Source: Paenibacillus sp. PK3_47 (GTDB lineage Bacteria; Bacillota; Bacilli; Paenibacillales; Paenibacillaceae). From it: a stretch of 64,000 nucleotides of DNA. Position 1 is the first letter of the stretch; every line of letters begins with the position of its first letter. The stretch covers positions 2,232,001 through 2,296,000 of the forward strand of contig NZ_CP026029.1 of the NCBI RefSeq assembly GCF_023520895.1, given 5' to 3'. Both the position numbers and the translations under genes were made by a program. Shown here one piece after another: positions 50,532 through 62,410 of this stretch. The notes under the pieces were generated by a model that worked only from the letters and a program-made list of their open reading frames with translations, was not told the DNA's origin and made no database searches.

Positions 50532-51269
50532 TTAACGCTGCGGCAGCAGATCCGAAGGATTCACTACCTCGCCGTCTTCGTACACTTCAAAGTGCACATG
50601 ATTGCCAAGATTTTTCTCAATTTCACTGCGTCCGGCTGTAGCCAGCGTGTCGCCCTGCTTCACTTGGTCGCCCTGCTTCACTTTGGTGTCGCCGAGGCTT
50701 TGGTACACGGTCTTCAGATTGCCCGGATGGGTGATCTCCACAACCTTGCCAAGCACTGCAACATCTTCTACTCTGGTTACTTCACCGCTCAATGCAGCTT
50801 TTACATCAAACGTCTTGTTATCCTCACGGGCGATATCGATACCTGCATTCGGCACGAAGGTGTCATTATACTGCACCATGGCGGCCACGTGATTTTCTTC
50901 GGTACCATTTTCATCATAGAACGGCTTAACAACTTCTACTTCTCCGGGGTTGGCCACTGGCCATACCAGAGTCTCTGCTGAAGCGACTACTTCAAGTGCG
51001 GCAGGATCTTCAGCTGTTCCGGCATTTTGCCCGGAGAGAGCGGAGTCCTGGTTAACCACGGCGGTGTCTTGAGTCAGCGGCTTTTGGCCGGCATCCTGAT
51101 AGACCCACACCAAGGTTAGTATAATTGCCGCTGCTGCCGTGTAGACTGCCGGGAATACCCAGCGTTTGGATAAAGCCTTGCTCCATGAAGATGGCTTTGC
51201 GCCTGAATCTCCCTGCTTGTTTTTGAGAGATTCATCATGGTTTGTTTTGTTTTTGTCTTGTTCATTCAT
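50532..51269 (-). CDS. spoIIQ: SpoIIQ-type forespore LytM/M23 protein
   Basis: Membrane-anchored protein of the forespore that pairs with SpoIIIAH across the septum during engulfment. One transmembrane helix (WVFPAVYTAAAAIILTLVWVYQD) precedes an extracytoplasmic LytM domain. The usual H-x-G-x-D zinc motif reads NAGID here, so the first zinc ligand is absent, as in the non-catalytic B. subtilis SpoIIQ; the second motif HVHFEVY is intact. 245 residues. The GAGGTG ribosome site and a sigma-F-type promoter lie upstream. Order spoIID-spoIIQ-spoIIID matches Bacillus. Confidence 0.93.
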   Translation of the reverse strand: MNEQDKNKTNHDESLKNKQGDSGAKPSSWSKALSKRWVFPAVYTAAAAIILTLVWVYQDAGQKPLTQDTAVVNQDSALSGQNAGTAEDPAALEVVASAETLVWPVANPGEVEVVKPFYDENGTEENHVAAMVQYNDTFVPNAGIDIAREDNKTFDVKAALSGEVTRVEDVAVLGKVVEITHPGNLKTVYQSLGDTKVKQGDQVKQGDTLATAGRSEIEKNLGNHVHFEVYEDGEVVNPSDLLPQR

Positions 51270-51289
51270 ATGTTTATCACCTCAATAAC

Positions 51290-51318
51290 CAGTGTTACCG
51301 GGCGATTGGCTTTTATAC
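51290..51318 (-). promoter_or_regulatory. Sigma-F-type promoter of spoIIQ
   Basis: Minus-strand GTATA (51314-51318), 14-nt spacer, GGTAACACTG (51290-51299), matching GYATA and GGnnAnAnTR at every fixed base. Spacing is at the short end. Confidence 0.7.
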
Positions 51319-51330
51319 GTATCTTCCAAG

Positions 51331-52473
51331 TTATTTTTTCAGGAGAGTTGAGACTTGGGCAAAGGAGACCCCGCTGTAATAGTGTTTGAGAATCTGCGTG
51401 GCCGTACTGCCTTCCCTGGCCATACCGTTCGCTCCCCATTGGCTCATGCCGACGCCATGCCCGTTTCCGTAGGTGGTGATCAAAATATCGTTCCCCTGCC
51501 CTTTCCAGGTGAACTGGCTGGAACGCAGCCCCAGCTTCTCACGCACTTCCCGTCCGGTAAACACCTTTCCGCCAATGGAGATCTCCTTCACCCGGTGTCC
51601 GGCGGTCAATGAGAGCACTACCGCAGGCAGCCGCGATGAAACCGATGATACCGGCTGTGCCTGGCCGGAAGTGCTGGCAGCGAGCGCCTTGGCACCAAGA
51701 CCCAGCTTGCTCATTACCTCAGCAGTGCTGAAGGTATAGTTCACTGCCAGATTAGGCGTGATCTCCTGCTCCCAGGGACTCGCTACACTCCGCAGGTAAG
51801 GTACGGCTGCATTCCAGTAGTCTTCCGAATTCTCCGTATAGCCTCCGCTGGAGGCGAAAAAAGAGGCCGTAATCGGCTGGCCCTTATAGGTCATGATGAC
51901 GCCGCGCGTTTCTAAGGCCGCGCGGCGGATCTTGGCCAGCCCGGCGCTTTTGCCGCCGTGCTCCCATTCCCGTTCCAGCGTGTCCTTCGATACGTAAGCC
52001 TGGTGGCTTACCGTATCACTGACATCCGCCTCCGGAACGGGCACCCCGCTGTGATCGCCGGCCGCAAGGCGCCGGGCGATAAAGGTGCGGGCGGCCACGG
52101 CCTGGGCTTTGAGCGCTTCGAGCTCAAAGTCTGCCGGCATCTCGGCCGCCAGCACGCCGCTGACGTAGTCCTCCAGCGGCAGGGTCTCTATTTGTCCGCT
52201 TTGCGACAAATAGACGGATACCTCCGGCTGCGGGGCTTCCGCAGCAGCCGGTGCCGGCGGCGCCGGGACGGCCGTGGCCGGCGGCACGGCCGGGGGCGCC
52301 GGTTGTCCGCTGCGCAGCGGGACAACCGCCAGGGGCAGCAGCAGCGCCGCGAGCAGCGGCGCGGCCAGCCAGGCGGCAGGGGCAAGCCGCCTGAGCCGGG
52401 GCGAAAGCCGCCGCTTGCGTGCATAGCGGCTGCGCAGCTTCATTTTGCGTCCAGGAAAGCGGAAATCTTTCAT
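51331..52473 (-). CDS. spoIID: Stage II sporulation protein D (SpoIID)
   Basis: Lytic transglycosylase of the engulfment machinery. N-terminal basic segment, transmembrane helix (AAWLAAPLLAALLLPLAVVPL) and a Pro/Ala-rich linker, then the SpoIID domain: LPLEDYVSGVLAAEMPADFELEALKAQAVAARTFIARRL (with the catalytic Glu), SHQAYVSKD, TRGVIMTYKGQPITASFFASSGGYTENSEDYW and GNGHGVGMSQWGANGMAREG. 380 residues. The 5' part (52200-52430) is very GC-rich, mirroring the patch in comFA. Confidence 0.94.
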   Translation of the reverse strand: MKDFRFPGRKMKLRSRYARKRRLSPRLRRLAPAAWLAAPLLAALLLPLAVVPLRSGQPAPPAVPPATAVPAPPAPAAAEAPQPEVSVYLSQSGQIETLPLEDYVSGVLAAEMPADFELEALKAQAVAARTFIARRLAAGDHSGVPVPEADVSDTVSHQAYVSKDTLEREWEHGGKSAGLAKIRRAALETRGVIMTYKGQPITASFFASSGGYTENSEDYWNAAVPYLRSVASPWEQEITPNLAVNYTFSTAEVMSKLGLGAKALAASTSGQAQPVSSVSSRLPAVVLSLTAGHRVKEISIGGKVFTGREVREKLGLRSSQFTWKGQGNDILITTYGNGHGVGMSQWGANGMAREGSTATQILKHYYSGVSFAQVSTLLKK

Positions 52474-52563
52474 TTCTATAACTCCCTCCGTAAGCAGCGG
52501 TGATTCTTATAGATATGAGTTTCCGCAGGCTGATAGAACGCTATTCTAAGAGTGAGAGAATGT

Positions 52564-52605
52564 ACGAAAAAAAGACCGCCCCGCAATCACGGGACAGTCT
52601 TTTCT
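52564..52605 (-). terminator. Terminator after murA
   Basis: Imperfect stem AAAAGACTGTCCCG / CGGGGCGGTCTTTT with a short loop and a T-run on the minus strand. Confidence 0.85.
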
Positions 52606-52628
52606 CGATATTATTTAAAGATTATACA

Positions 52629-53990
52629 TTATACCCAGGTCGGTTGAGCCTGAAAGCGCGGCTTAAGCTCCTCGCCCTTGGCACTTTCCGGTTTACGCGC
52701 TTCTTCCTTGGCAGCTGGAGCAGGCGACTCTTCCATGGAAATCCGCCATATATCCGCACCAAGTCCCGACAGCTTCTCAGCCAGATTCACATAACCGCGG
52801 TCGATGTGATGGGTGCCGCTGACTTCTGTAGTACCGTCGGCAACAAGGCCCGCCAAAATAAGCGCAGCACCTGCACGCAGGTCCGTAGCGCAGACTTTGG
52901 CACCTACCAGCTTAGCATTTCCGGTGACAATCGCAGAACGGCCTTCAATTTTGATCTCGGCATTCATATTGTGGAATTCATCCACATGCATGAAGCGGTT
53001 CTCAAATACAGTCTCGGTGACCACACTGGTACCTTCCGAACGGAGCAGCAGCGCCATCATCTGGGACTGCATGTCGGTAGGAAAGCCCGGATAAGGCAAA
53101 GTCTTCAGATCCACAGCCTTCAGCGGCTTGTCGCTGATAACGCGCAGGCCGTTTTCGTCAGGAATAATCGTAACGCCCATTTCCTCCATCTTGGCAATAA
53201 CAGGTCCCAGATGATCGGCAATCGCGCCTTCAACATACACGTCACCTCCGGTAATTGCAGCAGCAGCCATATAGGTGCCTGCTTCAATCCGGTCCGGAAT
53301 GACATGATGTTTTACGCCGTGCAGCTTCTCCACACCTTCAATACGGATGACGCCGGTTCCCGCACCGCGGACAATTCCGCCCATACCGTTCAGGTAATTG
53401 GCCAAGTCAACAATTTCGGGTTCTTTTGCAGCATTCTCTATTACTGTTACACCTTCGGCAAGTGCCGCGGCCATCATTATATTTTCAGTCGCGCCTACAC
53501 TGGCAACATCCAGATATACCTTGGCGCCGCGCAGCCGGCCGTTCGATTTTGCTTCAATGTAGCCTTGGCCCAAACTGATCTCAGCGCCCAGTGCTTCAAA
53601 CCCTTTGAGATGCTGGTCAATCGGCCTTGTGCCGATCGCGCAACCGCCCGGTAAGGAAATGCGCGTATGACCCATGCGGGACAAAAGAGGGCCCATCACC
53701 AAAAAGGAAGCCCGCATTTTCCGCACCCACTCATAGGGCGCTTCACAGGTAGCGATGTTTCTGGCATCCACTTCGATGATATCATTTTGATATGTAACAC
53801 CCGCACCCAAAGATTCCAGCACTTTGCTGATGGTCATTACATCGTCTAGCGGAGGTGCGTCTACAATGACGCTCACTCCTTCTTCTGCCAATAGAGAGGC
53901 GGCTATGATCGGTAGTACGGAATTTTTTGCGCCGCTAACTTTCACGCTCCCGGTCAATCTGTTGCCACCGCGGACGATAAATTTGCTCAT
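52629..53990 (-). CDS. murA: UDP-N-acetylglucosamine 1-carboxyvinyltransferase
   Basis: First committed step of peptidoglycan synthesis. [23 protein letters not shown], then the catalytic Cys in [14 protein letters not shown] (Cys 117 from this start, as in the B. subtilis protein), [10 protein letters not shown], and the C-terminal [16 protein letters not shown] and [21 protein letters not shown] 53990 follows GGAGGG; the open frame extends 21 bp further. The protein carries an extra C-terminal tail of about 30 residues (charged, Pro/Glu/Lys-rich, ending PTWV) beyond the usual end. Confidence 0.96.
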   Translation of the reverse strand: MSKFIVRGGNRLTGSVKVSGAKNSVLPIIAASLLAEEGVSVIVDAPPLDDVMTISKVLESLGAGVTYQNDIIEVDARNIATCEAPYEWVRKMRASFLVMGPLLSRMGHTRISLPGGCAIGTRPIDQHLKGFEALGAEISLGQGYIEAKSNGRLRGAKVYLDVASVGATENIMMAAALAEGVTVIENAAKEPEIVDLANYLNGMGGIVRGAGTGVIRIEGVEKLHGVKHHVIPDRIEAGTYMAAAAITGGDVYVEGAIADHLGPVIAKMEEMGVTIIPDENGLRVISDKPLKAVDLKTLPYPGFPTDMQSQMMALLLRSEGTSVVTETVFENRFMHVDEFHNMNAEIKIEGRSAIVTGNAKLVGAKVCATDLRAGAALILAGLVADGTTEVSGTHHIDRGYVNLAEKLSGLGADIWRISMEESPAPAAKEEARKPESAKGEELKPRFQAQPTWV

Positions 53991-54187
53991 ACGGTTTCCC
54001 TCCGCGTCCATTATTTCTGAATTTTAATTTTGAAGTTAATAATCATCTGTTAAATACCGGATATTCCGTCATGGAGACCTGTGTGCAGGCGTCTTCCTTA
54101 AGCCTCAGTGTTGACATAATAAAACCTTATTATTCGACACCTTTTTCACTCAGCGGCCTACGACAGATATAACCAAACCGACCGTCA

Positions 54188-54445
54188 TTAAAACATGTTG
54201 CGTATCATCCCGCTCCAGCCCAGATAATCAAGCAGAAAGCCCGCCACGAAATGCCCAAGAACGATAGCCAGCAGTAAATGCAGCAGTCTCCCTTGCGGGC
54301 TCTTGGGATATCTTATGACCAAATCCAGCTTAAGGTTCTGAAGTGCCCACCAAGATAATACAACACAGAGCAAAGAAACGATCATGGCCACCAGTCCATT
54401 GGTACCGATCGTGCTGGAAAGGTCATCGTACAGCAGTTGTTCCAT
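54188..54445 (-). CDS. ywzB: DUF1146 (YwzB-like) membrane protein
   Basis: An 85-residue protein with two transmembrane helices (TNGLVAMIVSLLCVVLSWWALQNL and LLHLLLAIVLGHFVAGFLLDYL), separated by a basic loop (DLVIRYPKSPQGR). It matches the DUF1146 family found after atpC in Bacillales. GGAGGG 5 nt before ATG 54445 fixes the start; the open frame extends to 54502. Function unknown. Between it and murA (54012-54187) I see no gene. Confidence 0.87.
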   Translation of the reverse strand: MEQLLYDDLSSTIGTNGLVAMIVSLLCVVLSWWALQNLKLDLVIRYPKSPQGRLLHLLLAIVLGHFVAGFLLDYLGWSGMIRNMF

Positions 54446-54641
54446 GTTAACCCTCCGTGTGAATGTTTCTTGGAAATCGACTCTTATATCATACTTGCGC
54501 AAGTGAAAAGAATCCAGTACTTTTACAAACTTTTAAACTTTTCGACCCGGTAAAACATGGTAATTACAGCTTCTTAACTTCTTAATTTATCATAATTGTA
54601 CAAAAGTTCACAAGATTAGGAGATGCAGATCCTCCTCTTAA

Positions 54642-54671
54642 CAAAAAAAACAGCCAAGCCCAGGGCTTGAC
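54642..54671 (-). terminator. Terminator of the atp operon
   Basis: Stem GTCAAGCCC / GGCTTGGC with a short TG loop, then eight T on the minus strand after atpC. The remainder of 54446-54641 shows no gene. Confidence 0.85.
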
Positions 54672-54682
54672 CGTAATTTATA

Positions 54683-55099
54683 TTACTTTTGTCCTTTTCC
54701 AGTGGACACTTTAATCCGTGTAACCGCACGCTGCAGTGACAGCTCAGCACGGCGGTGATCCACTTCATCCTGTTTGCTGCGGGTTTGAAGACGGCGCTGT
54801 GCCCGCTCTTTAGCCGCTTCCGCGCGTTCAACATCAATATCTGTAGGCAGCTCTGCGCTTTCAGCCAGAACTGTCACTTTGTCTTTATGCACTTCTACAA
54901 AACCGCCGTGAACGGCGATTGTAGTTGTAACACCGTCGGATTTAACAGTGAGTGGAGCAACCTGGAGTGGAGTCACCAGCGGAATGTGTCCCGGCAAAAT
55001 ACCCAGCTCGCCATTAACTCCGCGTACGGTCAGGCTAGTAACCTGCTTGGAGTAAACCAGACGCTCCGGCGTGACAATTTCAAGCAGAAAGGTATTCAC
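54683..55099 (-). CDS. atpC: ATP synthase F1 epsilon subunit
   Basis: Central-stalk subunit that can inhibit ATP hydrolysis. N-terminal beta domain with LLEIVTPERLVYSKQV, GELGILPGHIPLVTPL and HGGFVEVHKDKVTVLAESAE; C-terminal two-helix domain with ERAEAAKERAQRRLQ. The frame begins at ATG 55105 with an impossibly short gap to GGAGG; GTG 55099 (7 nt spacing) is the better start (138 residues). Confidence 0.95.
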   Translation of the reverse strand: MNTFLLEIVTPERLVYSKQVTSLTVRGVNGELGILPGHIPLVTPLQVAPLTVKSDGVTTTIAVHGGFVEVHKDKVTVLAESAELPTDIDVERAEAAKERAQRRLQTRSKQDEVDHRRAELSLQRAVTRIKVSTGKGQK

Positions 55100-55113
55100 T
55101 TCCATTCCTCCTA

Positions 55114-55209
55114 AAAGCTTAACTTCGTTAAGCTCACATCGTAAGCACAGGCTTAAGCTTTACGAAGTAAAGCTTACATCGAAAGCATAAGCACAGGCTT
55201 AAGCTTTAC
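55114..55209. repeat. Hairpin-rich repeats between atpD and atpC
   Basis: A 21-bp identical segment (AAGCACAGG then CTTAAGCTTTAC) occurs at 55143-55163 and 55189-55209, 46 bp apart. Perfect hairpins AGCTTAAC-TTC-GTTAAGCT (55116-55134) and AAGCTTTAC-GAA-GTAAAGCTT (55155-55175) sit in the same gap. The tCGTAAGCa core also occurs in the atpA-atpG array. Confidence 0.75.
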
Positions 55210-55215
55210 ACAGCA

Positions 55216-56637
<1,422 letters not shown>

Positions 56638-56736
56638 TTACATTGAGAAGAAACGATAGTGCCGCTCCAAAGAAGGGGCACCCGTTTCCGGTAAAAATAT
56701 AAGGAGTTAAGCACACTGCTTAACCTGGCTTATACC

Positions 56737-57606
56737 TCAAGACTGCGCGTTTGCTCCGGCCACGATCTCGGTAATTTCCTGCGTAATAGCCGCCTGACGG
56801 GCGCGGTTATACGTAAGGGTAAGATTACCGATCATTTTGGACGCGTTCTTTGTTGCACTGCCCATCGCTGTCATTTTGGCACCCAGCTCACTGGCCTTGC
56901 CATCCAGAATAGCGCTGTAAATCAAAGTCTCTGCGTACTTAGGCAGCAATACTTCCAACACTCCCGCCGGAGACGGCTCGTATTCATAGCTTGCTGTCGG
57001 ACCTGTATGCCCCGCTTCCCCTACTGCATCCATCGGCAGCAGGCGGTCTACGGTCGGCACTTGGCTGATGGCATTCACGAAACGGTTGTAACAGATGTAC
57101 ACCTCGTCATATACGCCGGTTTCAAACTGCTGAACAGCCGAATATGCAATCGACTTGATGTCGGAAAACTTCGGTGTATCGGACAGCTCGGTAACTTCCT
57201 CCATAATCGGATATTCACGGCGGCGCAAAAAGTCACGGCCCTTGCGGCCGATGACGAACAGACCGTATTCATCCTTGGATTTATGGCGTTCTGCCAGCGT
57301 CATCGTCACTTTACGCAGAATGTTGGCGTTATAACCGCCTGCAAGACCTCTGTCAGAGGTAACGACAATATAGGCCGTTTTCTTGACAGGACGGCTGACC
57401 AGCATCGGATGGGAAATGCCGTCTGTACCGGAAGCAATGCTCGCCACCACCTCTTTGAGCTTCTCCGAATACGGGCGGGAGGCTTCAGCCTTCTCCTGTG
57501 CCTTACGCAGCTTGGAGGCAGCTACCATCTCCATTGCTTTGGTAATCTGTCTGGTGTTTTGAACGCTTTTGATTTGACGTTTAATATCACGCATGCTTCT
57601 TGCCAT
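56737..57606 (-). CDS. atpG: ATP synthase F1 gamma subunit
   Basis: Rotor shaft. N-terminal MRDIKRQIKSVQNTRQITKAMEMVAASKL and C-terminal ELGAKMTAMGSATKNASKMIGNLTLTYNRARQAAITQEITEIVAGA are the two conserved helices. 289 residues. AAGGTGG precedes the ATG. A tandem repeat array separates it from atpA. Confidence 0.97.
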   Translation of the reverse strand: MARSMRDIKRQIKSVQNTRQITKAMEMVAASKLRKAQEKAEASRPYSEKLKEVVASIASGTDGISHPMLVSRPVKKTAYIVVTSDRGLAGGYNANILRKVTMTLAERHKSKDEYGLFVIGRKGRDFLRRREYPIMEEVTELSDTPKFSDIKSIAYSAVQQFETGVYDEVYICYNRFVNAISQVPTVDRLLPMDAVGEAGHTGPTASYEYEPSPAGVLEVLLPKYAETLIYSAILDGKASELGAKMTAMGSATKNASKMIGNLTLTYNRARQAAITQEITEIVAGANAQS

Positions 57607-57620
57607 GATTTCACCACCTT

Positions 57621-57804
57621 AAAGCTTTGGCGAAGCCAAAGCTGGCTTCGTAAGCATAATCTTAGCTTTGGCGAAACCAAAGCTACTTCGTAAGCATAAT
57701 CTTAGCTTTGGCGAAACCAAAGCTACTTCGTAAGCATAATCTTAGCTTTGGCGAAACCAAAGCTATCGTAAGTATTATCTGAGCTTTGGCAGCAGCCAAA
57801 GCTC
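57621..57804. repeat. 40-bp tandem hairpin array between atpA and atpG
   Basis: Units at 57621-57660, 57661-57700, 57701-57740 and 57741-57780, plus a degenerate fifth at 57781-57804. The second and third are identical; the first and fourth diverge slightly. Each has an AGCTTTGG / CCAAAGCT stem with a 5-nt GCGAA- or CGAAA-type loop, then ACTTCGTAAGCATAAT. The fifth has a perfect GAGCTTTGGC / GCCAAAGCTC stem. It would be transcribed as four or five consecutive hairpins within the atp mRNA. Confidence 0.9.
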
Positions 57805-57853
57805 AACTCGTACAGCATATATTCAGCTCTTTATGCAGCATAAATGACGGGGA

Positions 57854-59924
<2,071 letters not shown>

Positions 59925-59928
<4 letters not shown>

Positions 59929-60413
59929 GAGCGGCCTCCTACCTCTTTGAGGTATTGATTAACCAGCTGCTCCTGTTCACCGTCAGCCTTGACTTCCTTC
60001 TCAAGCAGCTTGGAAGCAATGCGGACCGATGCAGTTCCCAGCTCGCTGCGCAGAGCTTCTACTGCTTTGTTCTTCTCGTTGGAAATATCACGGACAGCCT
60101 CATCCTTCAGACGGGCAGCCTCTGCTTTGGCCTGATCCAGAAGACGGTCAGCCTGATTGCTGCTGGTAGCCTGGGACTGCTGAATAATCTGCTGTGCTTC
60201 CAGGCGCGCCTGCTGCAGAGCCTGCTTCTGTTCTTCAACATAAGCGACCGCCTGCTCTCTGGTCTTCGCAGCTTCATCCATCTGCTGCATGACCAGTTCA
60301 CGGCGTTTCTCCATTACGCCAAACAACTTGCTGAATGCAAACTTACTAAGCAGGAAATATAGAATCGCAAAAGCTATAATTGTAAAAACTATATTGCTCC
60401 AAACTATCTCCAC
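59925..60413 (-). CDS. atpF: ATP synthase Fo b subunit
   Basis: Membrane-anchored stator. One N-terminal transmembrane helix (IVFTIIAFAILYFLLSKFAF) and a long charged coiled-coil. The open frame begins at GTG 60422, immediately after the ribosome site; AAAGGAG with 8 nt spacing selects GTG 60413 (162 residues, MEIVWSNIV). Confidence 0.95.
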
Positions 60414-60510
60414 TGAGGTCACTCCTTTCCGTTACCGCGAAGCGCGGACATATACAAAAGTAAGGCGCGGATGGCACTTGCCCTCCCCGCCAAACCGTAG
60501 GAACGGTTTA

Positions 60511-60750
<240 letters not shown>

Positions 60751-60831
60751 TCATTTTGTATTTGTTTAATGATATAAAATATCTCCCGCGAAGCCAGTTC
60801 CGGCTGTGCCGCTGATCTTCACGGCAGTTCA

Positions 60832-61599
60832 TTAATGCGCTTCTTCCTCGTGGATCGTCATCTGAGCGATGTACACCATCGTCAGAATCGTAAAGATAAA
60901 TGCCTGAAGTGCTCCGACGAAAATACTGAATCCCTGCCATACTGCCAAGAATGGAATACTGAGAACACCCAGCTTCAGAATGACCGTGATCAGAACCTCA
61001 CCGGCAAAAATGTTGGCGAACAAACGGATAGCCAGAGCTACCGGCTTCGCCAGATTCTCGATAATGTTCAGCGGCAAAAAGATGGGAAACGGCTCAACAT
61101 AGTGCTTGAAGTAATGTTTGCCGTTCAGCTTGATCCCCAGATAGTTCATCAGAACAAAAACGATAATCGCAAGTCCGGCTGTAACATTGATATCTGCAGT
61201 CGGTGATTTGTACCACAGGATATGGGCATGCTCGCCATGCGTCAGGTTTCTGGTTGCTTCGATGACATGACCGAAGACAGTAACCGGTTCGTGGGCTTCA
61301 GTGATGACGGAGAACGGAAGACCGAGGAGATTGGAGACAAAGATAAACAGTATCAGCGTCAATCCCAAAGCTATGTAAGGCTTCCCTTTCTTCAGGTCCA
61401 TCGCACTGCTGATAAGTCCCTGTACAAATTCTACTACCCATTCCATGAAATTCTGGAGCTTGGACGGGTTCTCGACTGACAGGTTACGGACGGACAGCAT
61501 AACCAGAACGAACACCAGAACCGAACTGATAAGCAGCATCAGGACAGCAGATAAATCAATAGGTATTCCGCCGACATAGATTAAAGGCATTTCGTGCAT
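60832..61599 (-). CDS. atpB: ATP synthase Fo a subunit
   Basis: Membrane stator forming the proton half-channels. Multi-pass; the key helix reads LAKPVALAIRLFANIFAGEVLI, with the essential Arg in AIRLFANIFAG. 255 residues. GAAAGGGGG upstream of the ATG. Confidence 0.96.
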   Translation of the reverse strand: MHEMPLIYVGGIPIDLSAVLMLLISSVLVFVLVMLSVRNLSVENPSKLQNFMEWVVEFVQGLISSAMDLKKGKPYIALGLTLILFIFVSNLLGLPFSVITEAHEPVTVFGHVIEATRNLTHGEHAHILWYKSPTADINVTAGLAIIVFVLMNYLGIKLNGKHYFKHYVEPFPIFLPLNIIENLAKPVALAIRLFANIFAGEVLITVILKLGVLSIPFLAVWQGFSIFVGALQAFIFTILTMVYIAQMTIHEEEAH

Positions 61600-61628
61600 T
61601 GTATCATCCCCCTTTCTCTTTAATCTGG

Positions 61629-62006
61629 TTACAGCTTGTTCTTAATACTCAGGTATATCCCTGCCGGGATAGCGAGAAGCTGGGGAATGAACAGGCCGGC
61701 AATGGTTGCCTCCAGCGAGAAATGCTCGATCTTGACCGAGAACATGGTGACCAGAATCGCAAAGCAGATCCGTGTAACAAAACCAAGGCTGAATGCCTTC
61801 CCCTCATGGTTCGCAACCGACTTTGATACCTGCCTCACCTTGACGGCAAGATACCGGAAATTCACCAACCCCGCTAGCAGACCCAGCGTCATACCGAGTG
61901 TTACAGCCCGGGTCTCATGGTGGAGAGCCCAGCCCATTAACAGCCCAGCCATGATGCTGAGAGTGATTCTGGTCACGGTGCTGATCATGGGAGTCATATT
62001 ATCCAT
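61629..62006 (-). CDS. atpI: ATP synthase subunit I
   Basis: 125-residue protein with four hydrophobic segments (LSIMAGLLMGWALH, LGMTLGLLAGLVNF, SLGFVTRICFAILVTMF, ATIAGLFIPQLLAIPAGIYLSI), typical of the AtpI-like chaperone for c-ring assembly. It overlaps atpZ by 8 bp and precedes atpB by about 30 bp. Confidence 0.88.
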   Translation of the reverse strand: MDNMTPMISTVTRITLSIMAGLLMGWALHHETRAVTLGMTLGLLAGLVNFRYLAVKVRQVSKSVANHEGKAFSLGFVTRICFAILVTMFSVKIEHFSLEATIAGLFIPQLLAIPAGIYLSIKNKL

Positions 62007-62232
62007 TTTGCTCCCCCAGAAATTTTTTGATTAACAGGACGACGTTCACGATACCCAGAATCATTCCGGCGATCGTGCCGACAGCCAGCCAATATTTGGG
62101 GCCTTCCATCAGGTTTTGAAGCCACCTTGCCGCGTAGAATCCTATAATAATGTAAGCGGCTAACAAAGTGCCTGCACTACCAATGACCAAAGCGGTTTTT
62201 CCCAGTCCAGCTTCGTCCTTTTGTTGTTTCAT
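61999..62232 (-). CDS. atpZ: AtpZ/AtpI-family membrane protein
   Basis: 77 residues, two hydrophobic segments (LVIGSAGTLLAAYIIIGFY and WLAVGTIAGMILGIVNVVLLI) with GLGKTALVIGSAG ahead, matching the AtpZ family. It is the first gene of the atp operon; a TTGACA-type promoter lies just upstream. No strong Shine-Dalgarno is evident. Alkaliphile AtpZ has been linked to divalent cation transport; the role here is not determined. Confidence 0.85.
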   Translation of the reverse strand: MKQQKDEAGLGKTALVIGSAGTLLAAYIIIGFYAARWLQNLMEGPKYWLAVGTIAGMILGIVNVVLLIKKFLGEQNG

Positions 62233-62249
62233 AGGCTCAATCCCAACTA

Positions 62250-62279
62250 ATTTTACTGAATACCCAGACTCTTTGTCAA
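62250..62279 (-). promoter_or_regulatory. Candidate sigma-A promoter of the atp operon
   Basis: Minus-strand TTGACA (62274-62279), 18-nt spacer, TAAAAT (62250-62255). Perfect -35, 5-of-6 -10. The leader to the atpZ start would be only about 10 nt. Confidence 0.6.
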
Positions 62280-62410
62280 TTCACCGAAAATTGCTCAAAA
62301 GTGTGTGAAAACATGAAAATAATCACAGCAAAATCATTCAAAACCATATAAACCGTACAGTTTCACTGTATGCTGTTTTTATTCACTTTAGTATATTAGT
62401 GGTTATGTCC

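Noticed and set aside
52501..52560. Sigma-E promoter upstream of spoIID
   Set aside because: A CATATCT -10-like element exists, but no acceptable -35 at the right spacing was seen.
57621..57804. CRISPR array
   Set aside because: The 40-bp unit repeats head to tail without unique spacers and no cas genes are near.
62340..62385. Terminator after mnaA
   Set aside because: Only a 5-bp TACAG/CTGTA stem with no T-tract on the minus strand; too weak to call.
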